7,864 bases of DNA from an uncultured Collinsella sp. (GCA_900545905.1 URBA01000059.1:1-7864); one strand, 5' to 3'. Counted from the stretch's first letter, positions 1 through 7,567 are shown. The notes: generated from the sequence alone by a model not told the origin. Translations and numbers: made by a program.

Positions 1-3000
1 CCACTTGGCATACAGCGTCAGATCGGCCGTCACCGGCGTGGCGAAGTCATACGCCCGCGTGCAGGCTTCATCGGTGAACCAACCGCCGAAAGTGTAGCCA
101 TCGCGTGTCGGATCGGCCGGCTTGACCAGCTTGCCATCGGCCGTAGCAACAAACTTAGTGTCGCAAGCAGACCCGCCGTTGGAATTAAAGGCAACCGTCC
201 AAGACTCAACGGCCCCCAGCTTGAACAGCGTGCCCGAGTCATTGATGTAGTACAGGTTGCCAGATGCATCGGCAATGACCGGAGAGTCGCAGTGCTGGTA
301 ATGGCCAGCCGCATCATAAATCTGCGTCGCCTCTGCATCGCCGAGTGTATAGCGATACACGCCACCACCAGCAGAGTAGTTGACGTAATCCTTGCTATCC
401 GCGCTGTTAACGGTGAAGTACACATAGGTCTTGCCGCCCTGAACACTCACCAGCGGAGTAGCAGCAATACCGTTAAATCCGGCCGGAAGTTCTTTACCGT
501 CAGCAGCGGTGACCATCGTGGTCTTACCGGTCTTCAGATTATAGAGAGCCAGAGCAGAGCCAGTAGCCGTCTGTCCGCCGACAATCAAGTTTTCGCCAGC
601 CACCGCCGGTGCGCTCATGTTATTAGTAAGACCCAGATCGACCGTCTTCTGCTCGCTCAGCACGCCCTTCGCCGAAAGCGAAATCACATGGAGCTTTCCA
701 TCGTGCGTCATCTGATAGAAGGTCGAACCATTGGACGGATCGGCGACACAGTCGGCGTTCGCGAGAGCGCCGAGCTTCATGGTCGAAACGACATCGCCCG
801 TCGTCTTATCAATGCACTTAAGCGTACCCGCGCTCGTAGGAACGATGGCATACTTATCCGTCAAAGCCGCACCAGTCCAGTAATAGCCCTCGGCAGGGTC
901 GATGTTCTGCCAAGAAACTTCGCCCGTGGCAATCTTAATGCGCATAAAGGAGCCGTTGCCGTAGGTCGCGTTGTAATTCTCGTCATACGAAATATCGACC
1001 GTACCAACATAGACGTACTCGCCGTCCGAAACGACGGTGCAGGAGCTCTGCGTCAAGTCCGTCAAACCAGGCGTCAGCCATTTGCAGATCAGCTTGTCCG
1101 CAGTAATCGCCTGGACCGCGCCACCGTTCAACGGAACGATGATAAGGCCGTTGGTATAGATCGGACGAGAGGTATAGCTCACCTTGGAGGCAAGCGGCGC
1201 AGAGGCCACCTTTTTACCCGTAGACGAGTCAATCTTGATGAGCTCATTCTCGGTCGCAATGTACACAAAACCGTTGGCGATAACAGGCTCGCTGCAGCTG
1301 GCGTACTGCTGACCGGACTCGGCCTTCCAATCGAAAGCCCACTTAAGGCCGGCAGCCTGCGCGGGGGTCTTTGCGTCCGTTACGGTCGAGCCGTTGCCGC
1401 TGTTACCATAGCCGGCCCACTCGGGATCCCAATCGGGGGTCGTCGCACTCGGGTCCACGACAATCTTGTCGGGATCGGGCATGGGCGAGTTTTCGGTCGC
1501 ATAGGCAAACGTAACCTTGTCGCCGCTCTTGAGCGTGACCTGGTTGGCGCAGAAAGAGGATTCCTCTCCATTGATATACAGGTGCCAGTATTTATTGGTG
1601 GCACTATCCCAGCCATACGGTTTGTGATTGAACGGCGAGGTGATGGAATTGAGGAGCCAGTAGGCGCCACTCTGAGAGGCTTTGTAATCAATGCCCTTTG
1701 CCTTCAGAACCGCTTCGATAAGGTCCTGAGCCGTGGAGCCTTCGGGCAGAGAAACGTTACTCGCCGCGGCCCAGCGAGTATTGTTGCCATTGACGTCGGG
1801 ACCGACAACATCGGCGGATCCAAGCACCTGACCAGGGAGGGCATCGTTGTCGCCGGCATACATAAAGGTAACGGCGTCGCCCTCTTGGAGCTCGTAGCTA
1901 CCGGCACCAACGTCGGCGAACTTGCCATTTACATAGAAGTGCCAATAGCTATTGGTCGCAGAATCATAACCATAGGACTTGCCATCGAACGGCGAAGTGA
2001 TGCCGTTGAGGTACCAGCCCCAAGACGACTCACCCGCATCCAGGGTGAGGCCAGTCTGCTCCAACAGGTCCTTAGCGGTAGAGCCTGCCTTGAGGCTCGT
2101 CTGGCCCGTCGAGGCCCAAACCTGCTGCTTGCCGTCCCCGTCCTTACCGAGGACCTGAACAGAAGCATGGATAGAATCTGACGGCAACTGGTCGCCCCAG
2201 CCACCGTAGAACCATGTGACGGTATCGCCGGCATGGATGGTGACATTGTCCGCCGTATAGTCACTTGACTTGCCGTTAATGAACAGCTGCCAATAGGTCG
2301 AGTAGTCAAAGGGCGTGCCCAGCTCAACGCCATTGTATTTAAGGCTCAGAATGAAGGAGCCCGCAGCAACGGCGTCGATGCCATTCGCCTCGAGCGCGAC
2401 CTTCGTAAGGTCAAGTGCGTTCGAGCCGGACGTCACCACATACTGCGCGTCATCGACCCAAGTCTGAGTCTTGCCCTGGGCATCGCGACCAATGACGGTC
2501 ACATTCGCAGCAAGCTGGTCCTTAACGACAGGGGACGCGCTACCACCCGTAAAGGCAAACTCAATCTTCTGCCCCTGGGTGAGCTTGACGCCGCTCGCGC
2601 CAACCGAGGAAGACGCGCCGTCGACGAACAGCTGCCAGAAGGCATTAGTCGTCGGATCGTAGGCAAGCGTACGGCCATCGCTCGGGGATGTGATGCTTTT
2701 GAGGTAGAAACCGTATGCCGTGTTCGGATCGTAATCCGCCTTGAAGCCCGCCTTCTCCTGCAGCTTAATGAAGGCATCCGCAGCCGTCGCGCCATCGTCG
2801 AGCTTGAGCTGCGTAGGTGCCACCCAGGTCTGAGCCTTGCCGTCGGCATCGGTGCCGACAATCGAGAACGAGACCTCGACTTGCTTCTTGGCGACATCGC
2901 CAGTTTCTGTCGAGTTCTCTGTCTGGACGGCAGCCGCGGCGGCAGATCCTGCTTGGCCAGCGGATGCCGTCGAAGACTGCTCGCTCGTGGCGGGGCTCTC

Positions 3001-3399
3001 CCCCGTCGCCGAGCCTTCGTCGCCAGTTGCTGCCTCTGTTGTGGCGGCACTGGCTGCAGGCGCGCTCCCGGAATCCGAAACCTCGGCGCCGCTCTGCTCA
3101 GCGGCACCGCCCGCAAGCGCTGCGTCCTCGCCCGGCGTCGTAGCCTGAGCCACAGCCTCGGCAATGCCCTCGGCGCCCTCGGCCCACAGCTGAGCCGGCG
3201 TGGTGCTGAAGGCCATCGCGAAGGCCAGGAATGCCACCAGGCCGCGCTTGGCTACACCGCGTACAATTGCGCCACGGCGATGCGAGACGCGCTGGCGCTC
3301 GTCCTCAAACATATCCATTTGTCCCCCATTGTCTGTACTTGGAGCATTGCCCAGCGGCTGCCCCACGTCATCGCGCATGTTACGCTCGAGTTCCCCCAT
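1..3399 (-). CDS. Large secreted protein with four DUF4430 (transcobalamin-like) domains, PQQ-like beta-propeller and InlB-type repeat; C-terminus cut by window edge
   Basis: Probable cell-surface corrinoid-binding protein; the function is inferred from domains plus an upstream cobalamin riboswitch. The 1133 visible residues comprise: a basic N-region and hydrophobic signal segment (about 51-73, ending TTPAQLWA); an Ala/Ser/Thr/Glu/Gly-rich stalk (about 74-170); four DUF4430 domains (about 172-285, 295-400, 409-514, 528-634); a Pro/Asp linker; a PQQ/BamB-like beta-propeller (about 680-1060) with repeated blades such as GFVYIATENELIKIDSSTGK; and an InlB/Listeria-Bacteroides B-repeat (about 1065-1133; GYTFGGWFTDEACTRAYDF, then LYAKW). 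The frame is open at base 1, so more repeats and an LPXTG or other wall anchor may follow. The ATG at 3399 is preferred because AGGGGG lies 6 bases upstream, the same spacing as two neighbouring genes. An ATG at 3318 (GGGGG, 4-base spacer) would remove 27 residues and keep the signal peptide. The gene has its own promoter and riboswitch and is separated from the upstream operon by a terminator. Confidence 0.9.
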   Translation of the reverse strand, partial: MGELERNMRDDVGQPLGNAPSTDNGGQMDMFEDERQRVSHRRGAIVRGVAKRGLVAFLAFAMAFSTTPAQLWAEGAEGIAEAVAQATTPGEDAALAGGAAEQSGAEVSDSGSAPAASAATTEAATGDEGSATGESPATSEQSSTASAGQAGSAAAAAVQTENSTETGDVAKKQVEVSFSIVGTDADGKAQTWVAPTQLKLDDGATAADAFIKLQEKAGFKADYDPNTAYGFYLKSITSPSDGRTLAYDPTTNAFWQLFVDGASSSVGASGVKLTQGQKIEFAFTGGSASPVVKDQLAANVTVIGRDAQGKTQTWVDDAQYVVTSGSNALDLTKVALEANGIDAVAAGSFILSLKYNGVELGTPFDYSTYWQLFINGKSSDYTADNVTIHAGDTVTWFYGGWGDQLPSDSIHASVQVLGKDGDGKQQVWASTGQTSLKAGSTAKDLLEQTGLTLDAGESSWGWYLNGITSPFDGKSYGYDSATNSYWHFYVNGKFADVGAGSYELQEGDAVTFMYAGDNDALPGQVLGSADVVGPDVNGNNTRWAAASNVSLPEGSTAQDLIEAVLKAKGIDYKASQSGAYWLLNSITSPFNHKPYGWDSATNKYWHLYINGEESSFCANQVTLKSGDKVTFAYATENSPMPDPDKIVVDPSATTPDWDPEWAGYGNSGNGSTVTDAKTPAQAAGLKWAFDWKAESGQQYASCSEPVIANGFVYIATENELIKIDSSTGKKVASAPLASKVSYTSRPIYTNGLIIVPLNGGAVQAITADKLICKWLTPGLTDLTQSSCTVVSDGEYVYVGTVDISYDENYNATYGNGSFMRIKIATGEVSWQNIDPAEGYYWTGAALTDKYAIVPTSAGTLKCIDKTTGDVVSTMKLGALANADCVADPSNGSTFYQMTHDGKLHVISLSAKGVLSEQKTVDLGLTNNMSAPAVAGENLIVGGQTATGSALALYNLKTGKTTMVTAADGKELPAGFNGIAATPLVSVQGGKTYVYFTVNSADSKDYVNYSAGGGVYRYTLGDAEATQIYDAAGHYQHCDSPVIADASGNLYYINDSGTLFKLGAVESWTVAFNSNGGSACDTKFVATADGKLVKPADPTRDGYTFGGWFTDEACTRAYDFATPVTADLTLYAKW
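1496..2886 (-). repeat. Four tandem DUF4430 / transcobalamin-like domain repeats within the large surface protein
   Basis: Four units of roughly 105-115 residues each run from a beta-strand with a G(T/R/K)D-G-K-Q-W pattern to a closing G-(D/Q)-x-(V/I)-x-F/W-x-Y/F strand. Approximate spans are 2545-2886, 2200-2517, 1858-2175 and 1496-1818. Units 1, 3 and 4 share ITSP followed by a YD/WD..TN..W...(V/I)(D/N)G motif (for example SATNSYWHFYVNG and SATNKYWHLYING). Unit 2 is divergent: it lacks ITSP but keeps YWQLFINGK. Units 3 and 4 are the most alike, suggesting the latest duplication. The FWQL/YWHL core resembles the WQLL segment in the C-terminal domain of human transcobalamin as I remember it; this comparison was made by eye. 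Confidence 0.8.
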
Positions 3400-3461
3400 C
3401 GGGGTCCCCCTTCCCTCCAGAGCCCTATGCACACCGGCGGCATACGCCGCAGCCGCATGCA
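3399..3461 (-). promoter_or_regulatory. Probable expression platform of the cobalamin riboswitch, with the Shine-Dalgarno
   Basis: The stretch between the aptamer and the ATG at 3399 contains a GCGGC-GTAT-GCCGC hairpin and the AGGGGG Shine-Dalgarno (3411-3406). The start codon is flanked by CCCC and GGGGG and could fold into a tight hairpin. There is no U-run after a stem, so control is more likely at translation initiation than by an intrinsic terminator. The exact switching structure was not modelled. Confidence 0.5.
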
Positions 3462-3634
3462 AGATGGGAGGCGATCCGACTTAACCTTAACGGCTCAGGC
3501 GCGTCGTCCGATCTGCGACGCGAACATCCCGAGCCAAGAGGAATTACGGTTACTGGTACAGCCGGGGACTTGCACCCCGATTCTCCCAAACGCGCAGGAA
3601 AACCGCGCGTTCGTGCGTCTCCGCACCACCATCT
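3462..3634 (-). ncRNA. Cobalamin (B12) riboswitch aptamer
   Basis: On the minus strand the core matches the cobalamin aptamer: GGGAGAATC, then GGGGTGCAAGTCCCC, then GCTGTACCAGTAACCG, and finally a B12-box-like AAGTCGGATCGCC (3482-3470). The stems are consistent. P1 AGATGG/CCATCT (3629-3634 with 3462-3467) closes the element. A GTGCG-GAGA-CGCAC hairpin lies at 3613-3626 and an AACGCGC/GCGCGTT hairpin at 3589-3611. P5 CGGGG/CCCCG (3563-3579) holds loop TGCAAGT. One long arm at 3492-3535 has an 8-bp outer stem (one G-U pair) and a 7-bp inner stem CGCGTCG/CGACGCG. It lies between a promoter and the surface-protein start, so it should reduce that gene's expression when B12 is abundant. The subclass (AdoCbl or MeCbl/OHCbl) was not resolved. 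Confidence 0.92.
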
Positions 3635-3643
3635 AGGCCATCG

Positions 3644-3672
3644 ATTATTACCGTCAAAATGGTATCATGCAA
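3644..3672 (-). promoter_or_regulatory. Promoter for the riboswitch/surface-protein transcript
   Basis: On the minus strand, TTGCAT (3672-3667) and AATAAT (3649-3644, 5/6 match to TATAAT) are separated by 17 bases. The predicted start, near 3637, falls just ahead of the first P1 base of the riboswitch (3634), as expected for a riboswitch leader. The -35 is weak (TTG conserved only). Confidence 0.5.
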
Positions 3673-3698
3673 AAGGGCCCCGCACACAGGCGAAGCCC
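3671..3698 (-). terminator. Intrinsic terminator after the phasin/ABC1 kinase operon
   Basis: On the minus strand a 9-bp stem (GGGCTTCGC with GCGGGGCCC, two G-U pairs) encloses a CTGTGT loop at 3698-3675. It is followed directly by TTTT (3674-3671), about 50 bases after the kinase stop codon. The plus strand has no T-run after the hairpin, so it acts for the minus-strand operon. Its T-tract overlaps the -35 of the next promoter. Confidence 0.75.
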
Positions 3699-3749
3699 AA
3701 GGTAAAAGCTATTGTTTGCGATAGGAAAATGCGGTGACGGTCGCAGCCT

Positions 3750-5513
3750 CTAGTGTTTGCCGCCGTGGCTGTTGAGCCAGATATTGCGGCCCAGCATAAG
3801 CGCCAGCACCAGCGCGCTCACGTAGCCCATAAAGCCAATGACCGGGATACCAAACACAACCGGCTCGATGCGCGCGTAGTACACCACCGACGAACCGATA
3901 AACAGACCGGCGATCACAATTGCCATCGACATGCGGTCGATAATTCCACCCAGCTGCCGCAGCGCCTTATCGCTGCTCATGATCTGCGTGTTTACCTTAA
4001 GCTGACCGCGCGTGAGCATGCGCGACGCCAAGCCCAGATACTCGGCCGCCTCGAGAGAGCCTTTTGCCGCGCGATAGCTGCTCGCGGCAAAGTCGCGGCT
4101 CATCTCGCGCATGCGGGCATAGGTGCTCTTCTCGTTTTTGATATGAGCCTGAATGATCTGGATCATGTTGACGTTGGGCATGTACTCGGTCAGCAAACCC
4201 TCGAGCGTCACCATGCCGCGGGCGAACATCGTCACCACGCTCGGCAGCTCAACGTCATTTTTGCGCGCCAGATTGAGCAGCGAGGTCAAAAACTCGCCGA
4301 TATCCAGATCCTTCAGGTCAAGTCCCGCAAAGTCAGCCACGATAAAGTCCAAATCGGACAAAAAGGCCGAATGATCGAGCTCAGCCGAGTCGCCACGCGT
4401 CACGGCGAAGCGCATGAGCGAATCCTTGAGCTTGGGCACGTCGCCCTCGGCCACGGCGAAAATCATGTCCTTGACGATACCGCGGTCGTGGCTCGACATG
4501 CGTCCGACCATACCCAAGTCGATAAAGTAAACGATGCCGTCCTTGAGGATGATGTTTCCCGCATGCGGGTCGGCATGGAAAAAGCCGTCATCGAGCACCT
4601 GCGTCGAGTAGTCCTCGACAATCGCGGCACCGATCTTTTCCAAGTCATAGCCCTCGGCCACCAAGCGTTCAGGATCGGCGATCGAAATGCCGTCGACGTA
4701 ATCCATAACCACCACGTGCTCGGTGCACAGGTCCAGATAGGATTTAGGGCACGTCACGCCATGAACGCTCTTATGGAACTCGTAGAAGTCGTTGAGGTTT
4801 TTGGCCTCGGCCAAAAAGTTGGTCTCCTCGCGAAACGAGGTCCACAGCTCCTCGACCACGCCGTGTAGGTCAACGAATTGATCGGTGTTGACGAACTTGG
4901 AAACGATACGCACCACCGAGCGGATGATATCGATGTCCTGTGCCATAACCTGCTGCGCACCGGGGCGCTGCACCTTGACGGCCACGTCCTCGCCCGTCAC
5001 CAGGCGAGCGCGGTGCACCTGCGCGAGCGATGCGCTACCAAGCGGATTGGGGTCGATCGCATCGAACATCTCCCCCAGGCGCAGACCGTATTCTTCTTCC
5101 AGACAGCTGAGTACGACCTCGTACGGCACCGGCTCCACGTCGGAGCGCAGACGACGCAGCTCGTCGCAAAAGCGCTGCGGCAGAATCTCGGACCGGTTGG
5201 CCAAAATCTGCCCCATCTTGACGAACATGGGGCCGAGTTCCTCGAGCAGGCGGCGCAAACGAACCGGCGTGAGGTTATCCCACACGCGGTACTTTTTGAC
5301 CAGGCGAACAATCTGCCCGATGCGTTCGCGACGACCCGCCGGCGTGAGCTGGTATTCCTCGTCCGGCGCCATCGCGTCGGGCTCCTCGGGGACCATATCG
5401 ACAGCGCGCGGCTTCTTGCGAGCGCCCGAGACGACGGCATCGACCTCATCGACAACCGCCGCCTCGTCACCCAAGGGATCTAGATTGTTGTAATCGGTGG
5501 TGGAATCTGCCAT
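3750..5513 (-). CDS. ABC1/UbiB/AarF-family atypical protein-kinase-like protein
   Basis: ABC1/UbiB-family ATPase/kinase-like protein, 587 residues, near or slightly above usual family length. Visible hallmarks: family-defining KxGQ motif (KMGQ, 99-102), Ala-rich nucleotide loop variant PLGSASLAQVHRA (around 157-169), VAVK lysine K180, catalytic-loop HADPHAGN (313-320) and metal-binding DLG (332-334) in place of DFG. Two hydrophobic segments near the C-terminus (about 529-547 and 554-576) would anchor it in the membrane. The first 55 residues are acidic and low in conservation. In proteobacteria UbiB supports ubiquinone synthesis. A coriobacterium would use menaquinone, so the role is probably lipid or quinone handling in general and no symbol is given. 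The ATG at 5513 lies 8 bases after the phasin-like stop with no clear Shine-Dalgarno, implying translational coupling in a two-gene operon. A terminator follows. Confidence 0.95.
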   Translation of the reverse strand: MADSTTDYNNLDPLGDEAAVVDEVDAVVSGARKKPRAVDMVPEEPDAMAPDEEYQLTPAGRRERIGQIVRLVKKYRVWDNLTPVRLRRLLEELGPMFVKMGQILANRSEILPQRFCDELRRLRSDVEPVPYEVVLSCLEEEYGLRLGEMFDAIDPNPLGSASLAQVHRARLVTGEDVAVKVQRPGAQQVMAQDIDIIRSVVRIVSKFVNTDQFVDLHGVVEELWTSFREETNFLAEAKNLNDFYEFHKSVHGVTCPKSYLDLCTEHVVVMDYVDGISIADPERLVAEGYDLEKIGAAIVEDYSTQVLDDGFFHADPHAGNIILKDGIVYFIDLGMVGRMSSHDRGIVKDMIFAVAEGDVPKLKDSLMRFAVTRGDSAELDHSAFLSDLDFIVADFAGLDLKDLDIGEFLTSLLNLARKNDVELPSVVTMFARGMVTLEGLLTEYMPNVNMIQIIQAHIKNEKSTYARMREMSRDFAASSYRAAKGSLEAAEYLGLASRMLTRGQLKVNTQIMSSDKALRQLGGIIDRMSMAIVIAGLFIGSSVVYYARIEPVVFGIPVIGFMGYVSALVLALMLGRNIWLNSHGGKH

Positions 5514-5521
5514 CTGCGCTG

Positions 5522-5938
5522 CTACTCGGCCTCTTCGGTATCCTTCGCATCGTCGGGCTCAACGGACTCGACGGGCACCGAGGTCACGTTGTCCTCGACC
5601 GAATCGACGATGTCGCGCACATGGGCTAGGAAGGCCGTGCGCTCGGGGGCGGTCATAACGCGGACGCGGGCAAGGATGAGCTCGTCGAGCACGCGCTGGG
5701 CCGCGGTCTCGCCCTGCATGCCCAAGCGCTCTGTCAGATCGGAGATGGTACCGCCGGCCTGCTCGAACATGTCGGACACGCTACGGGCGATATCGGGGGT
5801 GGCGGTGTCCTTGCGGACCTGCTCGCCCTTGGTGTTAAGGTCGTCGAGGACCTTCTTGCCGCCTTCGACAGCAACGGCGGCAGCGCCAAAGCCCACGTTA
5901 ATGGCGCCGTTAACAAGCTGATCGAGTTTCATAACCAT
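5522..5938 (-). CDS. Phasin-like small protein preceding the ABC1 kinase
   Basis: This 138-residue protein begins MVMKLDQLVNGAINVGFGAA. An amphipathic, Ala/Gly-rich N-terminal helix is followed by long predicted helices (including SVSDMFEQAGGTISDLTERL) and a strongly acidic tail ending DDAKDTEEAE. This layout resembles phasin-like proteins (PhaF/PhaI-type helical proteins of polyhydroxyalkanoate granules), often found near ABC1/UbiB genes. No granule synthase is in the window, so a membrane- or lipid-associated helper of the kinase is as likely as a granule coat protein. The longest frame would start with TTG at 5950, but GGAG (5948-5945) lies inside that extension, 6 bases before the ATG at 5938, so 5938 is the better start. 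An ATG at 5932 is possible but its spacing is poor. Confidence 0.8.
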   Translation of the reverse strand: MVMKLDQLVNGAINVGFGAAAVAVEGGKKVLDDLNTKGEQVRKDTATPDIARSVSDMFEQAGGTISDLTERLGMQGETAAQRVLDELILARVRVMTAPERTAFLAHVRDIVDSVEDNVTSVPVESVEPDDAKDTEEAE

Positions 5939-5973
5939 GGTTGTCTCCAATCACAAACAACTGCATTGGCGTT

Positions 5974-6003
5974 CTTGTACCCAAGATTGAGCGAAAGCGA
6001 CAA
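5974..6003 (-). promoter_or_regulatory. Candidate promoter for the phasin/ABC1 kinase operon
   Basis: On the minus strand TTGTCG (6003-5998) and TACAAG (5979-5974) are spaced by 18 bases, each a 4/6 match to sigma-70-type boxes, and they sit about 35 bases before the phasin-like start. No convincing terminator follows the dipeptidase gene, so readthrough from it is also possible. Confidence 0.3.
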
Positions 6004-6037
6004 AGCGTTTTAGCGCTATTCGATCGACGGGAAACCC

Positions 6038-7561
6038 TTACCTCACGTTGTCGTTCATCGCAAAAGAGTTCTTCATGGCGCAGCTCGTGGTGTAGAGCAC
6101 CTTGCCCAGTAGAGCATCGGTCTCTACGCGAACACGCTCGGCAAACTCCTCGTTGGCGCGTGCAAGCTCGGCAGACACCTCGGCCTCGGGCAGAGCGGCT
6201 ACGGCAGCGTCGACGTCATGGATCTGCTTGTGGCCCATGCCACCGATCTTCTCCTGATAATCCTCGACCGCGCGGCCGCACTCATGGAAACGGACGTCGG
6301 CCAGGGCACCGATCAGGCGGTTGGCCCAGTAGAAGTTTTCGGACGTCACGCGAGCCTGCGTGTCGGCATAGTACTCGGGTATGGTCTCGACGTTGGCGTA
6401 CAGCGGAACCAGCGCGTTAAACGAGTTGGAGCCAAAGGCCATCCACTGCACGGCGCGGTAGGCCGGCTGCGCATAGGGGCGCAGCTGCAACACGGCAAGC
6501 TGGCTGTTGCGGTTGATGCCGATGGGGCGATAGGCACCACGCGTAGCGGGCGTGCCCTTGCTGCCGTAGCAGTCGTACTCCGTGCCCTGGTAGTGGCTCG
6601 AGAGCACGTACTTGATGTCCTCGATGGTCACCTTGCGCTCAGGCACGCGGCTCCAGGGGATGTCATCGCTCTCGGGCGTGTAGTCGGCCTCGGGACCGTC
6701 CCACACATCGCTAGGGTTAAGGCAGCGCTGCATATACCAGGCGCGCGGCGTGTTGTAGACGTGGTCGCTGTCGCTGTGCGAGCCAAAGGCCTCGCGCGGG
6801 TTGAAGACCGCGGCCGGACCGTCGCCCTCGACGCCCAGTGTCAGGTCCAGATGCCACTCGGCCATCCAGGAGCGCAGGTCGGCGGAGCACATGTGGTCGG
6901 CCTGGGCGCCCTCGGCGTCATCCAGGTCAAAGCTATCGATACCCAGCTGGTTGGGCATGGTCACATAAGCGTCATCGGGCACGCGCTTGGCGATCCAGTG
7001 GTGACCGCCGATGGTCTCGAGCCACCAGATCTCGTCCACGTCGCTAAAGGCGATGCCGTTGTTCTCGTAGGTGCCATAACGCTCGAGCAGGTCACCCAGA
7101 ATGCGTACGCCGTCGCGGGCGGATTTGGCATATGGCAGCACCAGGGTCACCATGTCCTCCTCGCCCAGGCCACCGGGCTGCGCCGGCACATAGCCGTCCT
7201 CACCCTCGTTGCCCTTGGCGGGCACGTAGTCGACGAGCGGGTCGGCGCCGCGAACGCGCTCGTTGGTGGTGAGCGTCTCGGTTGCGGACATGCCCACATT
7301 GAGCTCGTTGAAACCGGCCTCGGCCCAGATGCCGTGGCCCGGGACAACATCGGGGACGCTCGTGTAGCGCATGGGGTTATCGGGCAGCTCAACGGTCAGG
7401 TGGCTCAGAACGCTCGTGTAGACACGCGGCTGCTCGTCGGGATGCACCACGCGCATGCGCTTGGGCTCAAACACCCCGTTGGACGAGTCCTCGTTGCGGG
7501 CGACAAGCGTCGACCCGTCGTAGCTCGCGTTCTTACCAACCAAAATCGTTGTGCACGGCAT
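6038..7561 (-). CDS. C69-family dipeptidase (PepD-like, N-terminal nucleophile)
   Basis: Peptidase family C69 dipeptidase, 507 residues, which hydrolyses dipeptides in the cytoplasm (no signal peptide or membrane segment). The N-terminus MPCTTILVGKNASYDGSTLV carries the nucleophilic cysteine at position 3, typical of Ntn-hydrolases that expose it by removing a short leader; ARNED at 21-25 is also conserved. Further family motifs are NVGMSATET (about 88-96), IWWLETIGGHHW (about 178-189), TEYDCYG (about 327-333) and a WMAFGSNSFNALVPLY block (about 373-388). An upstream in-frame ATG at 7567 is possible, but the perfect AAGGAGG (7574-7568) abuts it with no spacing and sits 6 bases before the ATG at 7561, so 7561 is the start. 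The length is typical for the family. It probably has its own promoter between it and folD and ends 99 bases before the phasin-like gene. Confidence 0.95.
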   Translation of the reverse strand: MPCTTILVGKNASYDGSTLVARNEDSSNGVFEPKRMRVVHPDEQPRVYTSVLSHLTVELPDNPMRYTSVPDVVPGHGIWAEAGFNELNVGMSATETLTTNERVRGADPLVDYVPAKGNEGEDGYVPAQPGGLGEEDMVTLVLPYAKSARDGVRILGDLLERYGTYENNGIAFSDVDEIWWLETIGGHHWIAKRVPDDAYVTMPNQLGIDSFDLDDAEGAQADHMCSADLRSWMAEWHLDLTLGVEGDGPAAVFNPREAFGSHSDSDHVYNTPRAWYMQRCLNPSDVWDGPEADYTPESDDIPWSRVPERKVTIEDIKYVLSSHYQGTEYDCYGSKGTPATRGAYRPIGINRNSQLAVLQLRPYAQPAYRAVQWMAFGSNSFNALVPLYANVETIPEYYADTQARVTSENFYWANRLIGALADVRFHECGRAVEDYQEKIGGMGHKQIHDVDAAVAALPEAEVSAELARANEEFAERVRVETDALLGKVLYTTSCAMKNSFAMNDNVR

Positions 7562-7567
7562 GCGCAT

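Noticed and set aside
292..2181. A 629-codon plus-strand open frame, and other plus-strand frames over the surface-protein gene
   Set aside because: They are antisense to a continuous minus-strand frame with recognisable domains; their translations are Arg/Val/Gly-rich with no coherent fold or motif, as expected of mirror frames in GC-rich DNA.
3231..3737. Plus-strand open frames across the leader region
   Set aside because: They cross a structured riboswitch, a promoter and a terminator, all on the minus strand, and lack any recognisable protein feature.
5010..5046. Gly in place of the first Ala in the kinase Ala-rich loop (GSAS)
   Set aside because: Gly/Ala exchange at this position occurs in the ABC1 family as far as I recall; it does not by itself signal altered activity.
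3753..5483. Plus-strand open frames over the ABC1 kinase
   Set aside because: Antisense shadows rich in His/Arg/Asp; the minus-strand frame holds all kinase-family motifs.
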